Part shown: in pieces, positions 15,335-22,840 of the stretch | Numbering within the stretch: the stretch's first letter is position 1 | How the letters are laid out: each line of letters opens with the position of its first letter | Assembly: GCA_013289685.1 (NCBI GenBank) | Contig: JABCZL010000003.1 | Coordinates: 124,001 to 188,000, forward strand | Length of the DNA stretch: 64,000 nucleotides | Direction: 5' to 3' | Origin: Acidobacteriota bacterium | Lineage (GTDB): Bacteria; Acidobacteriota; Terriglobia; Terriglobales; Acidobacteriaceae | The notes under the pieces: model-generated | Seen by the model: the letters and a program-made list of their open reading frames with translations, nothing else | Told to the model about the DNA's origin: nothing | Databases searched by the model: none | Position numbers and translations under genes: made by a program

Positions 15335-15901
15335 TCATTTCGTCGTCGGAGAGCCCGCAGCGTGCGGACTTGCCATACCGGGAGGTACCGCACCCGCGCT
15401 GTGACCGGGCCCCATGGAGCCCATGTCGCCGGGGGCGAAGCAGGTGATGCGTCCGCTGGAGGCGATGCGCAACTGGGACGGGCAGTCGCCGCTGGTCAGC
15501 GCTGCAGACGGGCCGGTGCCTTGCGATTGGACGGTGAAGAGTTTGCCGTCCGCGTTGCCGGCGACTCCGACGGCCATGCCGGGCATGTCGTAGGCGACGT
15601 AGAACGGGTGCTTGCTTTGATTCGCTTGCATGGCGCAATCGGCGGCTGTCTTCGACTGGTCGGCGGTTGCCTGCACGCTGAGGCGCCCACAATTCGTTGC
15701 TGCGGCTCCGGAATATTCCTGCAGTTTTAGTTGCACGGCGTCCGGGGACTTCGTAGACGATCCTTCGTTCGGCGACTCAGCGCTCGACGATCCCATACTT
15801 GACGACGCGACCGGGCCTGCCGACTTCTTAGCGGTCAGAAGGAAAACGGCAACCATCACGACAACGAGGAGGATGAGCAGGATCACGCCGAAGTTTTTCA
15901 T
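15335..15901 (-). CDS. Membrane-anchored protein of unknown function
   Basis: One N-terminal membrane segment (VILLILLVVVMVAVFLL, residues 5-21) anchors a periplasmic domain of about 160 residues. A Ser/Pro linker follows, then a globular part with three cysteines (ATNCGRLS, AADCAMQ, SGDCPSQLR) and a fourth in GRITCFAP, enough for two disulphides. It ends in a Gly/Met/His/Pro-rich tail (GDMGSMGPGHSAG). The tail could bind metal, but no family is recognised. Confidence 0.6.
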   Translation of the reverse strand: MKNFGVILLILLVVVMVAVFLLTAKKSAGPVASSSMGSSSAESPNEGSSTKSPDAVQLKLQEYSGAAATNCGRLSVQATADQSKTAADCAMQANQSKHPFYVAYDMPGMAVGVAGNADGKLFTVQSQGTGPSAALTSGDCPSQLRIASSGRITCFAPGDMGSMGPGHSAGAVPPGMASPHAAGSPTTK

Positions 15902-16009
15902 AACACCCGTGATTGTAAATCTGAGCGGCGACGACTGGGGAAACGAAAATCAAAAACCCACTTCTCGCGCAAGGAACGCGCGAGAAATGGGGCACCCGGA
16001 AAAACCTTT

Positions 16010-16073
16010 AACCACAGAGGGCACAGAGGTATACAGTGGGCTTCCTCGGTGCGCCTCTGTGTCCTCTGTGGTT
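16010..16073. repeat. CCACAGAGG hairpin family, copy 2
   Basis: Arms of 20 bases at 16010-16029 and 16054-16073 pair with one mismatch around a 24-base spacer. It lies just past the end of the GH5-like gene and could serve as that gene's transcription end point. Confidence 0.8.
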
Positions 16074-16090
16074 CACGCTTTTGCTGGCGC

Positions 16091-17227
16091 CTACGGCTTG
16101 CCGGTGAGTTGCCGGATTAGATCCACTTCGGCTTGCCGGTACGGGGTTCCGTCGGAGCGCAGCACTTCGTGAAACCATACTGGTGGCTGATTCTTGACAT
16201 AGGGATGCTCCCAGGACTCCCACGGGTAGTAGGTTTGGGTTTTACCGGCGACGAATCCCCAGTTAATAGCGCCGACGTGCTCTTGCTTAGCGATGGGGAG
16301 GATGGTATCGAAGGTGCTGCCGACGGAGCGCGCCATGTATTCGGTGCAGATCACGGGGCGATGGAAGCGACGCAGCCACGCGATTTCATTTTTGAAATCC
16401 TCGGGCCAGCTGTAATTGTGAAACGTGATGATGTCGGACTCGCGCAGCTGAATCTTCTGGATCTCTTCGACCGCGCTCTCGTCCTTCGATGAGTCGATGT
16501 CCCAGACTCCGCTGGTCAGGGGCTGCGAAGGATTCGCCTCGCGCGCCCACGCAAACGCTTGCGGCAACAACTGTGTCACGCGGGCGATCTTGTCGGCATA
16601 TTTCAATTCTGATTTTGCGTAGTCCCCGCCGCCGTAGGAGCCGGGCTCGTTCCAGACGTCCCAGCCGAGGATGCGGTCATCTTTGGCGAAGGCTCTGACC
16701 ACTCCCTGGACGTATTCTTTGAGCCGCGGATACTGAGATGGATCGACCAGCACGTTGGCCCCGGGGCTTTGGACCCAGCCGGAGTTATGGACGCCTGGAA
16801 CCGGGGGATGCTGCGGTCCGACGCGCGGCAGCGGGTCCCAGCAGGAATCGAACAGCACGAACAGCGGGCGGATGTGATGGCGCGACGCGATGGTCAGGAA
16901 CTGATCAATTCTCTTGCGAAATCCGAGTTCATCCTGTTGCCACAGCAGATCGTGGAGAAAGACGCGCATGGTGTTCATGCCGAGACCTTCGGCCCAGCCG
17001 AGTTCGCGGTCGATCTGACTGGGGTCGAAGGTGGCCTCCTGCCACATTTCCAGTTCGTTGATCGCCGATTTCGGGATGTAGTTGCTGCCGACGAGCCAGG
17101 GCTGGTGGGCGTACCAGTCGTTCGCCTTTTGCTCGGACCAGCGCGGGGTTTGGGGGAAGGCGGGGCAGGTGGACAGGGCGAGCGCGATCAGGATCGAGAG
17201 GAGGAATGCGTAATTTAGTTTTTTCAT
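16091..17227 (-). CDS. Secreted GH5-like glycoside hydrolase
   Basis: A TIM-barrel glycosidase of the cellulase/mannanase clan, exported by a signal peptide (residues 1-26). The acid/base is Glu194 in DVWNEPG and the nucleophile Glu296 in VICTEYMAR. NTMRVFLHDLLW marks an early barrel strand, HNYSWPEDF the His-Tyr strand. Substrate cannot be fixed from the sequence: mannan, xylan or beta-glucan are all possible. It is a single gene between small unknown genes. Confidence 0.88.
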   Translation of the reverse strand: MKKLNYAFLLSILIALALSTCPAFPQTPRWSEQKANDWYAHQPWLVGSNYIPKSAINELEMWQEATFDPSQIDRELGWAEGLGMNTMRVFLHDLLWQQDELGFRKRIDQFLTIASRHHIRPLFVLFDSCWDPLPRVGPQHPPVPGVHNSGWVQSPGANVLVDPSQYPRLKEYVQGVVRAFAKDDRILGWDVWNEPGSYGGGDYAKSELKYADKIARVTQLLPQAFAWAREANPSQPLTSGVWDIDSSKDESAVEEIQKIQLRESDIITFHNYSWPEDFKNEIAWLRRFHRPVICTEYMARSVGSTFDTILPIAKQEHVGAINWGFVAGKTQTYYPWESWEHPYVKNQPPVWFHEVLRSDGTPYRQAEVDLIRQLTGKP

Positions 17228-17294
17228 CGTGAGAAGTCCGGCTGCATTTATATGTCTTCGGGCGGCGGCGAAACAAGAGAGCGCCGATCCGCGC

Positions 17295-17340
17295 GAGATC
17301 CCTCGCTCCGCCTGAAGAGCGGCTACGCTCGGGATGACGC
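17295..17340. repeat. CCTCGCTCCG...GCTCGGGATGACG repeat, degenerate copy
   Basis: A partial copy of the TCCTTCGACT/CAGGATGACA family, with CTCCGCCTGAAGAGCGGCTACG in the middle. It lies between two leftward genes. Confidence 0.5.
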
Positions 17341-17374
17341 CTTTGTGATCACTTTCTGAATAACCAATTCATGC

Positions 17375-17752
17375 TTATTCCACGCCTAAGCTGCTCAGTG
17401 CTTCTTCCAGCAGGCCCGCGTCGATGGTGAGGCGGCGGCCGTGGGTCTTTAGGTCCTCGAGTTCATCGAAGGCGCGGAAGAGGCGGAGCTTGACGGCGGC
17501 GTATTGCTCGGCATCGTTCAGGGGACGCCCGTGGATTTGGCTCCAGGCAGCGCGCGCGCTGTCGGGGAGAAAGATACTCACGGCGTAGGTCAGTTTGCGG
17601 TCGGACGTGACGTCGAAGACAAATTCGGTGGCGGGCGCCTCGGGATCGTCGGGCAGCGCGGGACGCTTGCCGACGAAATAGTACTGGTAGACGTATCCCT
17701 GCGATCCGGTGTAGGTCTTGAGGCGGCGGACGGGCGGCGGATTCGGAGCCAT
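17375..17752 (-). CDS. Small conserved-looking protein of unknown function
   Basis: A 125-residue basic protein (RRLKTYTGSQGYVYQYYFVGKR near the start), with a central EFVFDVTSDRKLTYAVSIFLPD and a helical C-terminus ending EEALSSLGVE. No signal peptide or membrane segment. I place the start at 17752 (MAPNPPPVRR) because the 33 residues of a longer frame are low complexity; no clear ribosome site supports either choice. The composition is like its neighbours, so I take it as a real gene of unknown role. Confidence 0.6.
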   Translation of the reverse strand: MAPNPPPVRRLKTYTGSQGYVYQYYFVGKRPALPDDPEAPATEFVFDVTSDRKLTYAVSIFLPDSARAAWSQIHGRPLNDAEQYAAVKLRLFRAFDELEDLKTHGRRLTIDAGLLEEALSSLGVE

Positions 17753-17980
17753 AGGAACATTATGGGCCGAGCGGTGGGCGTTTGTCGTCCGTTGACTGAG
17801 GAAGGCTGGAGCGCACGATCTGTCGCAAGGAGTGTGATGACGCGACTTCATGGCACCGGCGTGCAGGCTGCCCTAACTTTGGTGCCATGCCGATGGCACG
17901 TTCTGGCGTTGCGCTGTGACTTTCGGTTGGTTACTGTTGGTAACGGCTGAGATTATCTTTCTCCCCCCGATGCATTCTTG

Positions 17981-20023
17981 ATGGGTGTTCTCGAAAAGAT
18001 TCCGACATTTCTGATCACCGGTGTGCTGGTCATCGTGTTTGTGTGTCTGAAGCGTCACGCGCGCAGCGGACGTCTGACACTCTGGACGGTGGGCTGGACG
18101 CTGGTGTTCACGCATTTTCTGGCGCAATTGCTGGAGCCCGGTCACGGCCCGGCCGATTCCCTCCTGCTGGCCGTCGATGCCGGATCGCTGCAAGCCGCGG
18201 TGGTCACCTTTCTGGTGTCAGTCTCCTCGGTGGCGGAAGACTACGCGAAGCGGACTCTACTCTGGCTAGTGCTGGGTGTGCCGTCCGTGGCGTACGTGCT
18301 CTGCACTTGCTTTGGCGTGCAGGCGCGATGGCCTTACATCTTATTCCTGGCAGCCTGCTTGGGCGGTGCGGCGTGCGTCTTCCTCAAGGTGAGCCGGAAG
18401 ATTTCGTTCGACTCGGCGGTTGCAACGTTCCCGTGCGCGCTGGCGTTGGCGTGGGCGATGGGTGGCGCGGTTCGCGGCTCGTTTCTGGAAGGGACGATTG
18501 CGCTGCTTGCGATCGGGTTTGGTTTAGCGGGAGTGTTCACTTACCGGAACCAGCGGCGCGTGTCGCCGGCAATGCTGACCATCGCGGCGGGATTCGTCAG
18601 CTGGGGCGCGGCGTTTCCGATCCGATTGTTGATCGATCGACTCGCTCCGAACACGATTATTCCCGGCGCTTTGTGGAATGCTCCCCAGATCTTCGTCGCG
18701 TTTGGAATGATTCTGGCGGTCGTCGAGGATAAGTCCGAATCGATCACGGGCCTGCAACACAAGGCCGACCGGCTCGACCGCCGGTTGGAACGCTTCTCGG
18801 CAATCACTTCCCGTCTGCTGAGCGGCGCAGAGTTGGACACCATTTGCCCGGCCATCGCTGCGGCGATCACCGAGGTCAGCACTTTCAGTTTAGCGGTGGT
18901 GCAGCTCGAGGATGCCGATGGCAGGTTACGCGTGGCCGGCTCCGGTGGACTGCCGGCAGAGTCTTTGCGCAGCCTGCAGGCGCAAACGCAAGGCTGGACG
19001 CTCGATCACATTAAGAGCCTGTGCACCGAGGCGCGGCTCATGGGGAAAAACTCTTACGCACTGCGGGAACAGGAAGCAATTCTGTTTGCCCTGCGCGAGA
19101 ACCCGAATGCGCCCTGGAGGAACGGCGAAGAGCTGCTCATTCCGCTGTGTTCGGAGGGAGGCGCGTATCTGGGCTGCATCCAATTGGCTGCGCCAAGGGA
19201 CACGAGGACCATCCATGCGCTCGAATTGTCGCACATCGAAAAGCTCGCAACCGACATTGCATTAGCTGTCGAACTGCAGTCCCTGCACGCACAACTGGTC
19301 TGTTCCGAAAAGCTGGCTGCGGTGGGGCAGTTGCTGGCGGGAGTGGCGCATGAGCTGAACAATCCGCTGACCGCGATCATGGGATACGGAGAACTGTTAG
19401 GCGAACTGTTTAACGATGCCCTCGCAGCGCCCCAGGCTCGGGATCAACTGGCGAAGCTGGTGAGTGAAGCGCGCCGGATGAACCGGATTACCGACAACCT
19501 GCTGCGGTTCTCGCGGCAGAGCGGGCGTGAGAGTCAGGCGGTACAGCTTTATCCAGTCGTGCAGCAGGTGCTGACCCTGCGGGAATACTACACGCGCAGC
19601 CGCAACGTTCGAGTGGAGCTCGACATCGCACCGGACTTGCCCTTTTTGGCAGTCAGCGAGGACGAAATCAAACAGATTCTCCTCAACCTGTTCAACAATT
19701 CCAGCGATGCTCTGGAGGGGATGACGGGCGAGAAGCAGATCAGCATTCGCGCCTACCAGAGCGGTCTACGGGCAGTGATTGAAGTCGAGGATACGGGTCC
19801 CGGATTTGGCAATCTGAACCGCGCTCTGGATCCTTTCTATACGACGAAGCCCGCAGGCAAAGGCACGGGACTAGGGTTGAGCGTGTGCTACGGGATCGTC
19901 AAGAAGCGTGGCGGAGATTTGGAAATCGAAAACGTGAAGCCGCACGGCGCGCGGGTAACCATCAAATTACCGGTCGCGGAAGCGCCCGCGCATCCGACCT
20001 TCGCCGCCGTGGCCCGGGCCTAG
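17981..20023 (+). CDS. Membrane histidine kinase with GAF-like domain
   Basis: A sensor kinase with about seven to eight N-terminal membrane helices (residues 8-250), a short coiled coil (QHKADRLDRRLERF), a GAF-like domain (about 275-430), and a kinase core. The phosphorylated His457 lies in LLAGVAHELNNPLTA. The N box is NLFNNSSDAL, G1 is VEDTGPGF and G2 is GTGLGLSV. The HELNNPL signature and the absence of a receiver place it in the NtrB-like group. No response regulator is adjacent, so it is an orphan. The ATG at 17981 is preferred to the TTG just before it. Confidence 0.92.
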   Translation: MGVLEKIPTFLITGVLVIVFVCLKRHARSGRLTLWTVGWTLVFTHFLAQLLEPGHGPADSLLLAVDAGSLQAAVVTFLVSVSSVAEDYAKRTLLWLVLGVPSVAYVLCTCFGVQARWPYILFLAACLGGAACVFLKVSRKISFDSAVATFPCALALAWAMGGAVRGSFLEGTIALLAIGFGLAGVFTYRNQRRVSPAMLTIAAGFVSWGAAFPIRLLIDRLAPNTIIPGALWNAPQIFVAFGMILAVVEDKSESITGLQHKADRLDRRLERFSAITSRLLSGAELDTICPAIAAAITEVSTFSLAVVQLEDADGRLRVAGSGGLPAESLRSLQAQTQGWTLDHIKSLCTEARLMGKNSYALREQEAILFALRENPNAPWRNGEELLIPLCSEGGAYLGCIQLAAPRDTRTIHALELSHIEKLATDIALAVELQSLHAQLVCSEKLAAVGQLLAGVAHELNNPLTAIMGYGELLGELFNDALAAPQARDQLAKLVSEARRMNRITDNLLRFSRQSGRESQAVQLYPVVQQVLTLREYYTRSRNVRVELDIAPDLPFLAVSEDEIKQILLNLFNNSSDALEGMTGEKQISIRAYQSGLRAVIEVEDTGPGFGNLNRALDPFYTTKPAGKGTGLGLSVCYGIVKKRGGDLEIENVKPHGARVTIKLPVAEAPAHPTFAAVARA

Positions 20024-20024
20024 C

Positions 20025-20144
20025 AGTTTGCTGAAAAACTCGGTTCGCCCCGCCTCAGGGGCTAAAAAGCCCTTACAGATAAGAAGCGCTTTATCGCAGC
20101 GCTCAAAGCGCTGCGCCACCCAAAAGCGAATTTTTCAGCAAACT
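20025..20144. repeat. 120-bp element with AGTTTGCTGAAAAA inverted ends
   Basis: Perfect 14-base inverted ends (AGTTTGCTGAAAAA at 20025-20038, its complement at 20131-20144) bracket a region with an internal GAAGCGCTTT...CAGCGCTCAAAGCGCTG hairpin. It sits two bases after the kinase stop and ten bases before the DinB stop, between convergent genes. It may be a small mobile-element remnant or a two-sided terminator. Confidence 0.8.
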
Positions 20145-20154
20145 ACTTGGTCGC

Positions 20155-20736
20155 CTACGCACTATGACCCGCACAATGCAGCACGCCCAGATATGCGCTC
20201 CACGGGCCGACCGCGTCACGATATTGGTGAGCCATCACGCGGGAGAGTTGATGGAGATGCGTGAGGTCGTGAACCGCCCAGGTCGCGAGAAGTTGCGAGA
20301 GCGTCACCACTCCCAGCGCAGGATGCCGGCCTCGCCGCGCTAAGTCTTCCGGCTGCAGATTCAGCGCCTGCAGCGCCGCTACATTTTCGCTGCGCACGCG
20401 GGCGAACTCGTCCAGCAGTTGTTCCAGCGATTTGCCCTGACTTTCTTTCTCCTGCGCGAAGCGGTCAAAGGGATCGAAGGGCCGCGCTTCGCCGTTCTCG
20501 AGGATGATCCGCGCGCGCGGCATCCAGTCGGTGCGGTCACCGACGATCAGGTGGCCGACGATGTCGAAGGCGCTCCAGGTATTCTTTTCTTCGTTGTTGC
20601 CGCCTCCGTCACTGCTGCCTTCGTTGTGGAGCACCCAGAGGTCGGGTAGGCCGCGGAGCAGCGCATTCAGGGTTGCGGGAGTGCGGGTAAGAATGGCGAT
20701 GGCCTCGGCCAGGTTGAATTCCGTCAGGGTTTCCAT
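20155..20736 (-). CDS. DinB-like four-helix metal-binding protein
   Basis: A 193-residue protein of the DinB/YfiT superfamily, which uses three His to bind a metal and may transfer small thiols. His63 or its neighbour in FDIVGHLIVGDR and the HDLTHLHQ motif near residue 165 provide the ligands. The WSAFDIVGHL segment is typical. The start at 20736 (METLTEF) replaces a TTG two codons earlier. The product is divergent from the PAS-GGDEF-EAL gene and convergent with the kinase gene. Confidence 0.88.
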   Translation of the reverse strand: METLTEFNLAEAIAILTRTPATLNALLRGLPDLWVLHNEGSSDGGGNNEEKNTWSAFDIVGHLIVGDRTDWMPRARIILENGEARPFDPFDRFAQEKESQGKSLEQLLDEFARVRSENVAALQALNLQPEDLARRGRHPALGVVTLSQLLATWAVHDLTHLHQLSRVMAHQYRDAVGPWSAYLGVLHCAGHSA

Positions 20737-20824
20737 GTCCAAAGTAGATGAAATCTCGGCACTTTGGACGCAAGGTTTAAGGTCCGGCTAATTCCCGCCG
20801 ATAGATTCCCCAGGAGACCTGTGC

Positions 20825-22666
20825 ATGCTGTTGCAATGGTTTTGGGTTCCGCTGGGCGCGCTGGCCGTGCTGGTGATCTACCAGCAAGTGCGGATATACC
20901 AGATCCACCGGGAGTCCCGGAAAAATGAAGAATTATTTCAGATTGTGACTGAGAACGCCGCCGACATGATTGCCGTGGTGGATGTGAAGGGACGGCGGCT
21001 GTACAACAGTCCGGCGTACAAGAGAATTCTGGGATACTCATCCGCGGAACTGGGAGAGACTTCGGCGTTCGAGCAGATTCATACGGACGATCGCTTCAAG
21101 GTTCTCGAGGCGGCGCGAGAGGCGCGGGAGACTGGAGTCGGGAAACGGCTGGAGTACCGGATTAAGCACAAGGACGGCTCCTGGCGGGTGCTGGAGTCGA
21201 TCGCGAGCGCGGTCCGCGATGCCAAGGGCGAAGTGGCGAAGCTGGTGATTGTGAATCGCGACATCACCCAGCGCAAGCGGGCGGAGCAGGAACTGGAGCA
21301 CAACCTGTTTCACGATCCGCTGACGGGGCTGCCCAACCGCCGGCTGTTTCTGGACCGGCTGCACAGTTCGTTTTTGCGTTCGCGGCGGGACGGGGGACGT
21401 CCTTATGCACTGCTGTTGGCAAACGTAGATCACTTCAAGGTCTTTAACGAAAGCATGGGGGCGACCGCCGGCGATCAGGTCCTGCTGGAAATCGCACGGA
21501 GGCTGGCCAAGCAGTTGCAACAAGACGACACCCTGGCACGCCGCGAGGGCGGCCGGGGCTCGGCAGAGGTTGTGCTGTTCCGGCTGGGCGGAGATGAGTT
21601 CACGATTTTGCTGGATGGAGTGAGCGATCCCAGCGATGGGCTGCGCGTGGCCAAGAGCATCCAGGCCGCGGCGGCGGAACCTTTTCCGGTCAACTCTCGC
21701 GAGGTACGGGTTGCGGTGAGTGTTGGCATTGCGCTCAGCACGCCAGCGCACGAGCAGCCCGAGGATGGGTTGAAGGACGCCGATGTGGCCATGCGACGGG
21801 CGAAGGCGCTCGGCGGATCGCGCTGCGAAGTTTTTGACGAAGCGATGCACACCCAGGCCGTGGGCCGACTGCGGCTGGAGGCGGATTTGCGGACGGCCCT
21901 GACCGAGCGCCAGTTCCGCATCTATTACCAGCCGGTGGTGGAACTGGCCACGCGGCGGATTGCGAGTCTGGAGGCGCTGCTGCGGTGGGACCATCCCACG
22001 CAAGGACTGATCTCGCCCTACCGGTTTATCGAGGCGGCAGAAGATACCGGGATCCTGGTCTCGATCGGACACTGGCTGATCCTGCAGGCCTGCAAACAAT
22101 TGCGTGAGTGGGAGGCCAACCGCTTCTCCGACCAGCCCATGAATATCACCGTGAACGTATCGGCGCGGCAGTTTGCCGATGCCCGGCTGGTGAACGATAT
22201 TCAGGACGCACTGCGGGAGACGGGCGTGAACCCGTCGCGGCTGCAACTGGAAATGACGGAGAGCGTAGCGGCAGCGGACCCCAAGCTTACGATCAGTGTT
22301 CTCGCTCACCTGAAGCACATGGGAATTGGAATGATTCTCGATAATTTCGGCACGGGAACGACTTCGCTGCTGGGATTACGGCAGTTCCCGGTGGATGCGC
22401 TGAAGATCGATCGATCGCTGGTGCGGGAGATGCAGAGCGACCGCGCAGCCTCCGATATTGTGGAGCTGATCACGACCATGGCGCACAAGATGAATCTGAA
22501 AGCCATTGCGGAAGGCATTGAGACGGCCCGGCAATTGGAGCGCCTGCTCGAACTGGGATGCGAGTTCGGGCAAGGCTACTACTTCTCGCAGCCGATGGAG
22601 GCGAAAGCGGTACAGCAATTCATGCGGCAACAGCTTTCCGTGACGCGGGCGAGTGGGGCGAAATAG
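20825..22666 (+). CDS. PAS-GGDEF-EAL protein with altered metal ligands
   Basis: A cyclic-di-GMP turnover protein anchored by one helix (residues 4-20), then a PAS domain (about 34-150), GGDEF (about 165-340) and EAL (about 352-600). The GGDEF motif is intact (LGGDEFT, 255-259), but the first metal Asp of the usual D-x-D-x-F-K is Asn200 (LLANVDHFK). In EAL, SLEALLRW, NVSARQF, LEMTES, ALKIDRS and AEGIET are kept, but DDFGTG reads Asp506-Asn507-FGTG. Each domain has lost one acidic metal ligand, so either activity may be weak and the protein may act as a sensor. The start at 20825 follows CAGGAGACC. Confidence 0.9.
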   Translation: MLLQWFWVPLGALAVLVIYQQVRIYQIHRESRKNEELFQIVTENAADMIAVVDVKGRRLYNSPAYKRILGYSSAELGETSAFEQIHTDDRFKVLEAAREARETGVGKRLEYRIKHKDGSWRVLESIASAVRDAKGEVAKLVIVNRDITQRKRAEQELEHNLFHDPLTGLPNRRLFLDRLHSSFLRSRRDGGRPYALLLANVDHFKVFNESMGATAGDQVLLEIARRLAKQLQQDDTLARREGGRGSAEVVLFRLGGDEFTILLDGVSDPSDGLRVAKSIQAAAAEPFPVNSREVRVAVSVGIALSTPAHEQPEDGLKDADVAMRRAKALGGSRCEVFDEAMHTQAVGRLRLEADLRTALTERQFRIYYQPVVELATRRIASLEALLRWDHPTQGLISPYRFIEAAEDTGILVSIGHWLILQACKQLREWEANRFSDQPMNITVNVSARQFADARLVNDIQDALRETGVNPSRLQLEMTESVAAADPKLTISVLAHLKHMGIGMILDNFGTGTTSLLGLRQFPVDALKIDRSLVREMQSDRAASDIVELITTMAHKMNLKAIAEGIETARQLERLLELGCEFGQGYYFSQPMEAKAVQQFMRQQLSVTRASGAK

Positions 22667-22671
22667 GGGGG

Positions 22672-22740
22672 CGGGATCAGCAGCAGCGTCAAAAGCAAAA
22701 TGCAAATTCAAAAGCAAAAGCAAGTTCAAAATCAAAGGCA
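22672..22740. repeat. CAAAAGCAAAATGCAAATTC-type repeat
   Basis: AAAAGCAAA-like units recur (CAAAAGCAAAATGCAAATTC, CAAAAGCAAAAGCAAGTTC, CAAAATCAAAGGC). They make an A-rich island in GC-rich DNA and run directly into a GCGGAC palindrome. Confidence 0.65.
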
Positions 22741-22765
22741 GCGGACAGGAGTGTCCGCTCCACAT
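22741..22765. repeat. GCGGAC...GTGTCCGC palindrome, copy 2
   Basis: GCGGACAGGAGTGTCCGC followed by TCCACAT, nearly the same 25 bases as at 9691 and inside anmK. This copy is intergenic. Confidence 0.8.
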
Positions 22766-22786
22766 AAACAAGCTCTACATGAAAGA

Positions 22787-22815
22787 GCCTCCGCCGCACG
22801 AAGTGTGGCGGAGGC
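22787..22815 (-). terminator. Likely terminator after the sedolisin gene
   Basis: On the minus strand a 13-base stem with one G-U pair (GCCTCCGCCACAC...GTGCGGCGGAGGC) and a 3-base loop is followed by TCTTTC. It lies 25 bases beyond the sedolisin stop. The T-run is weak, so confidence is moderate. Confidence 0.55.
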
Positions 22816-22840
22816 CTAGGTTCGCTGCGCTGCCGCTTGG

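Noticed and set aside
21038-22318. A 426-codon minus-strand open frame opposite the GGDEF-EAL gene
   Set aside because: It is a shadow of a well-supported domain protein, with Arg/Gln-rich composition typical of such shadows.
22672-22740. Possible CRISPR-like repeats
   Set aside because: The units are short, uneven and lack spacers. They are an A-rich dispersed repeat, and no cas gene is present.
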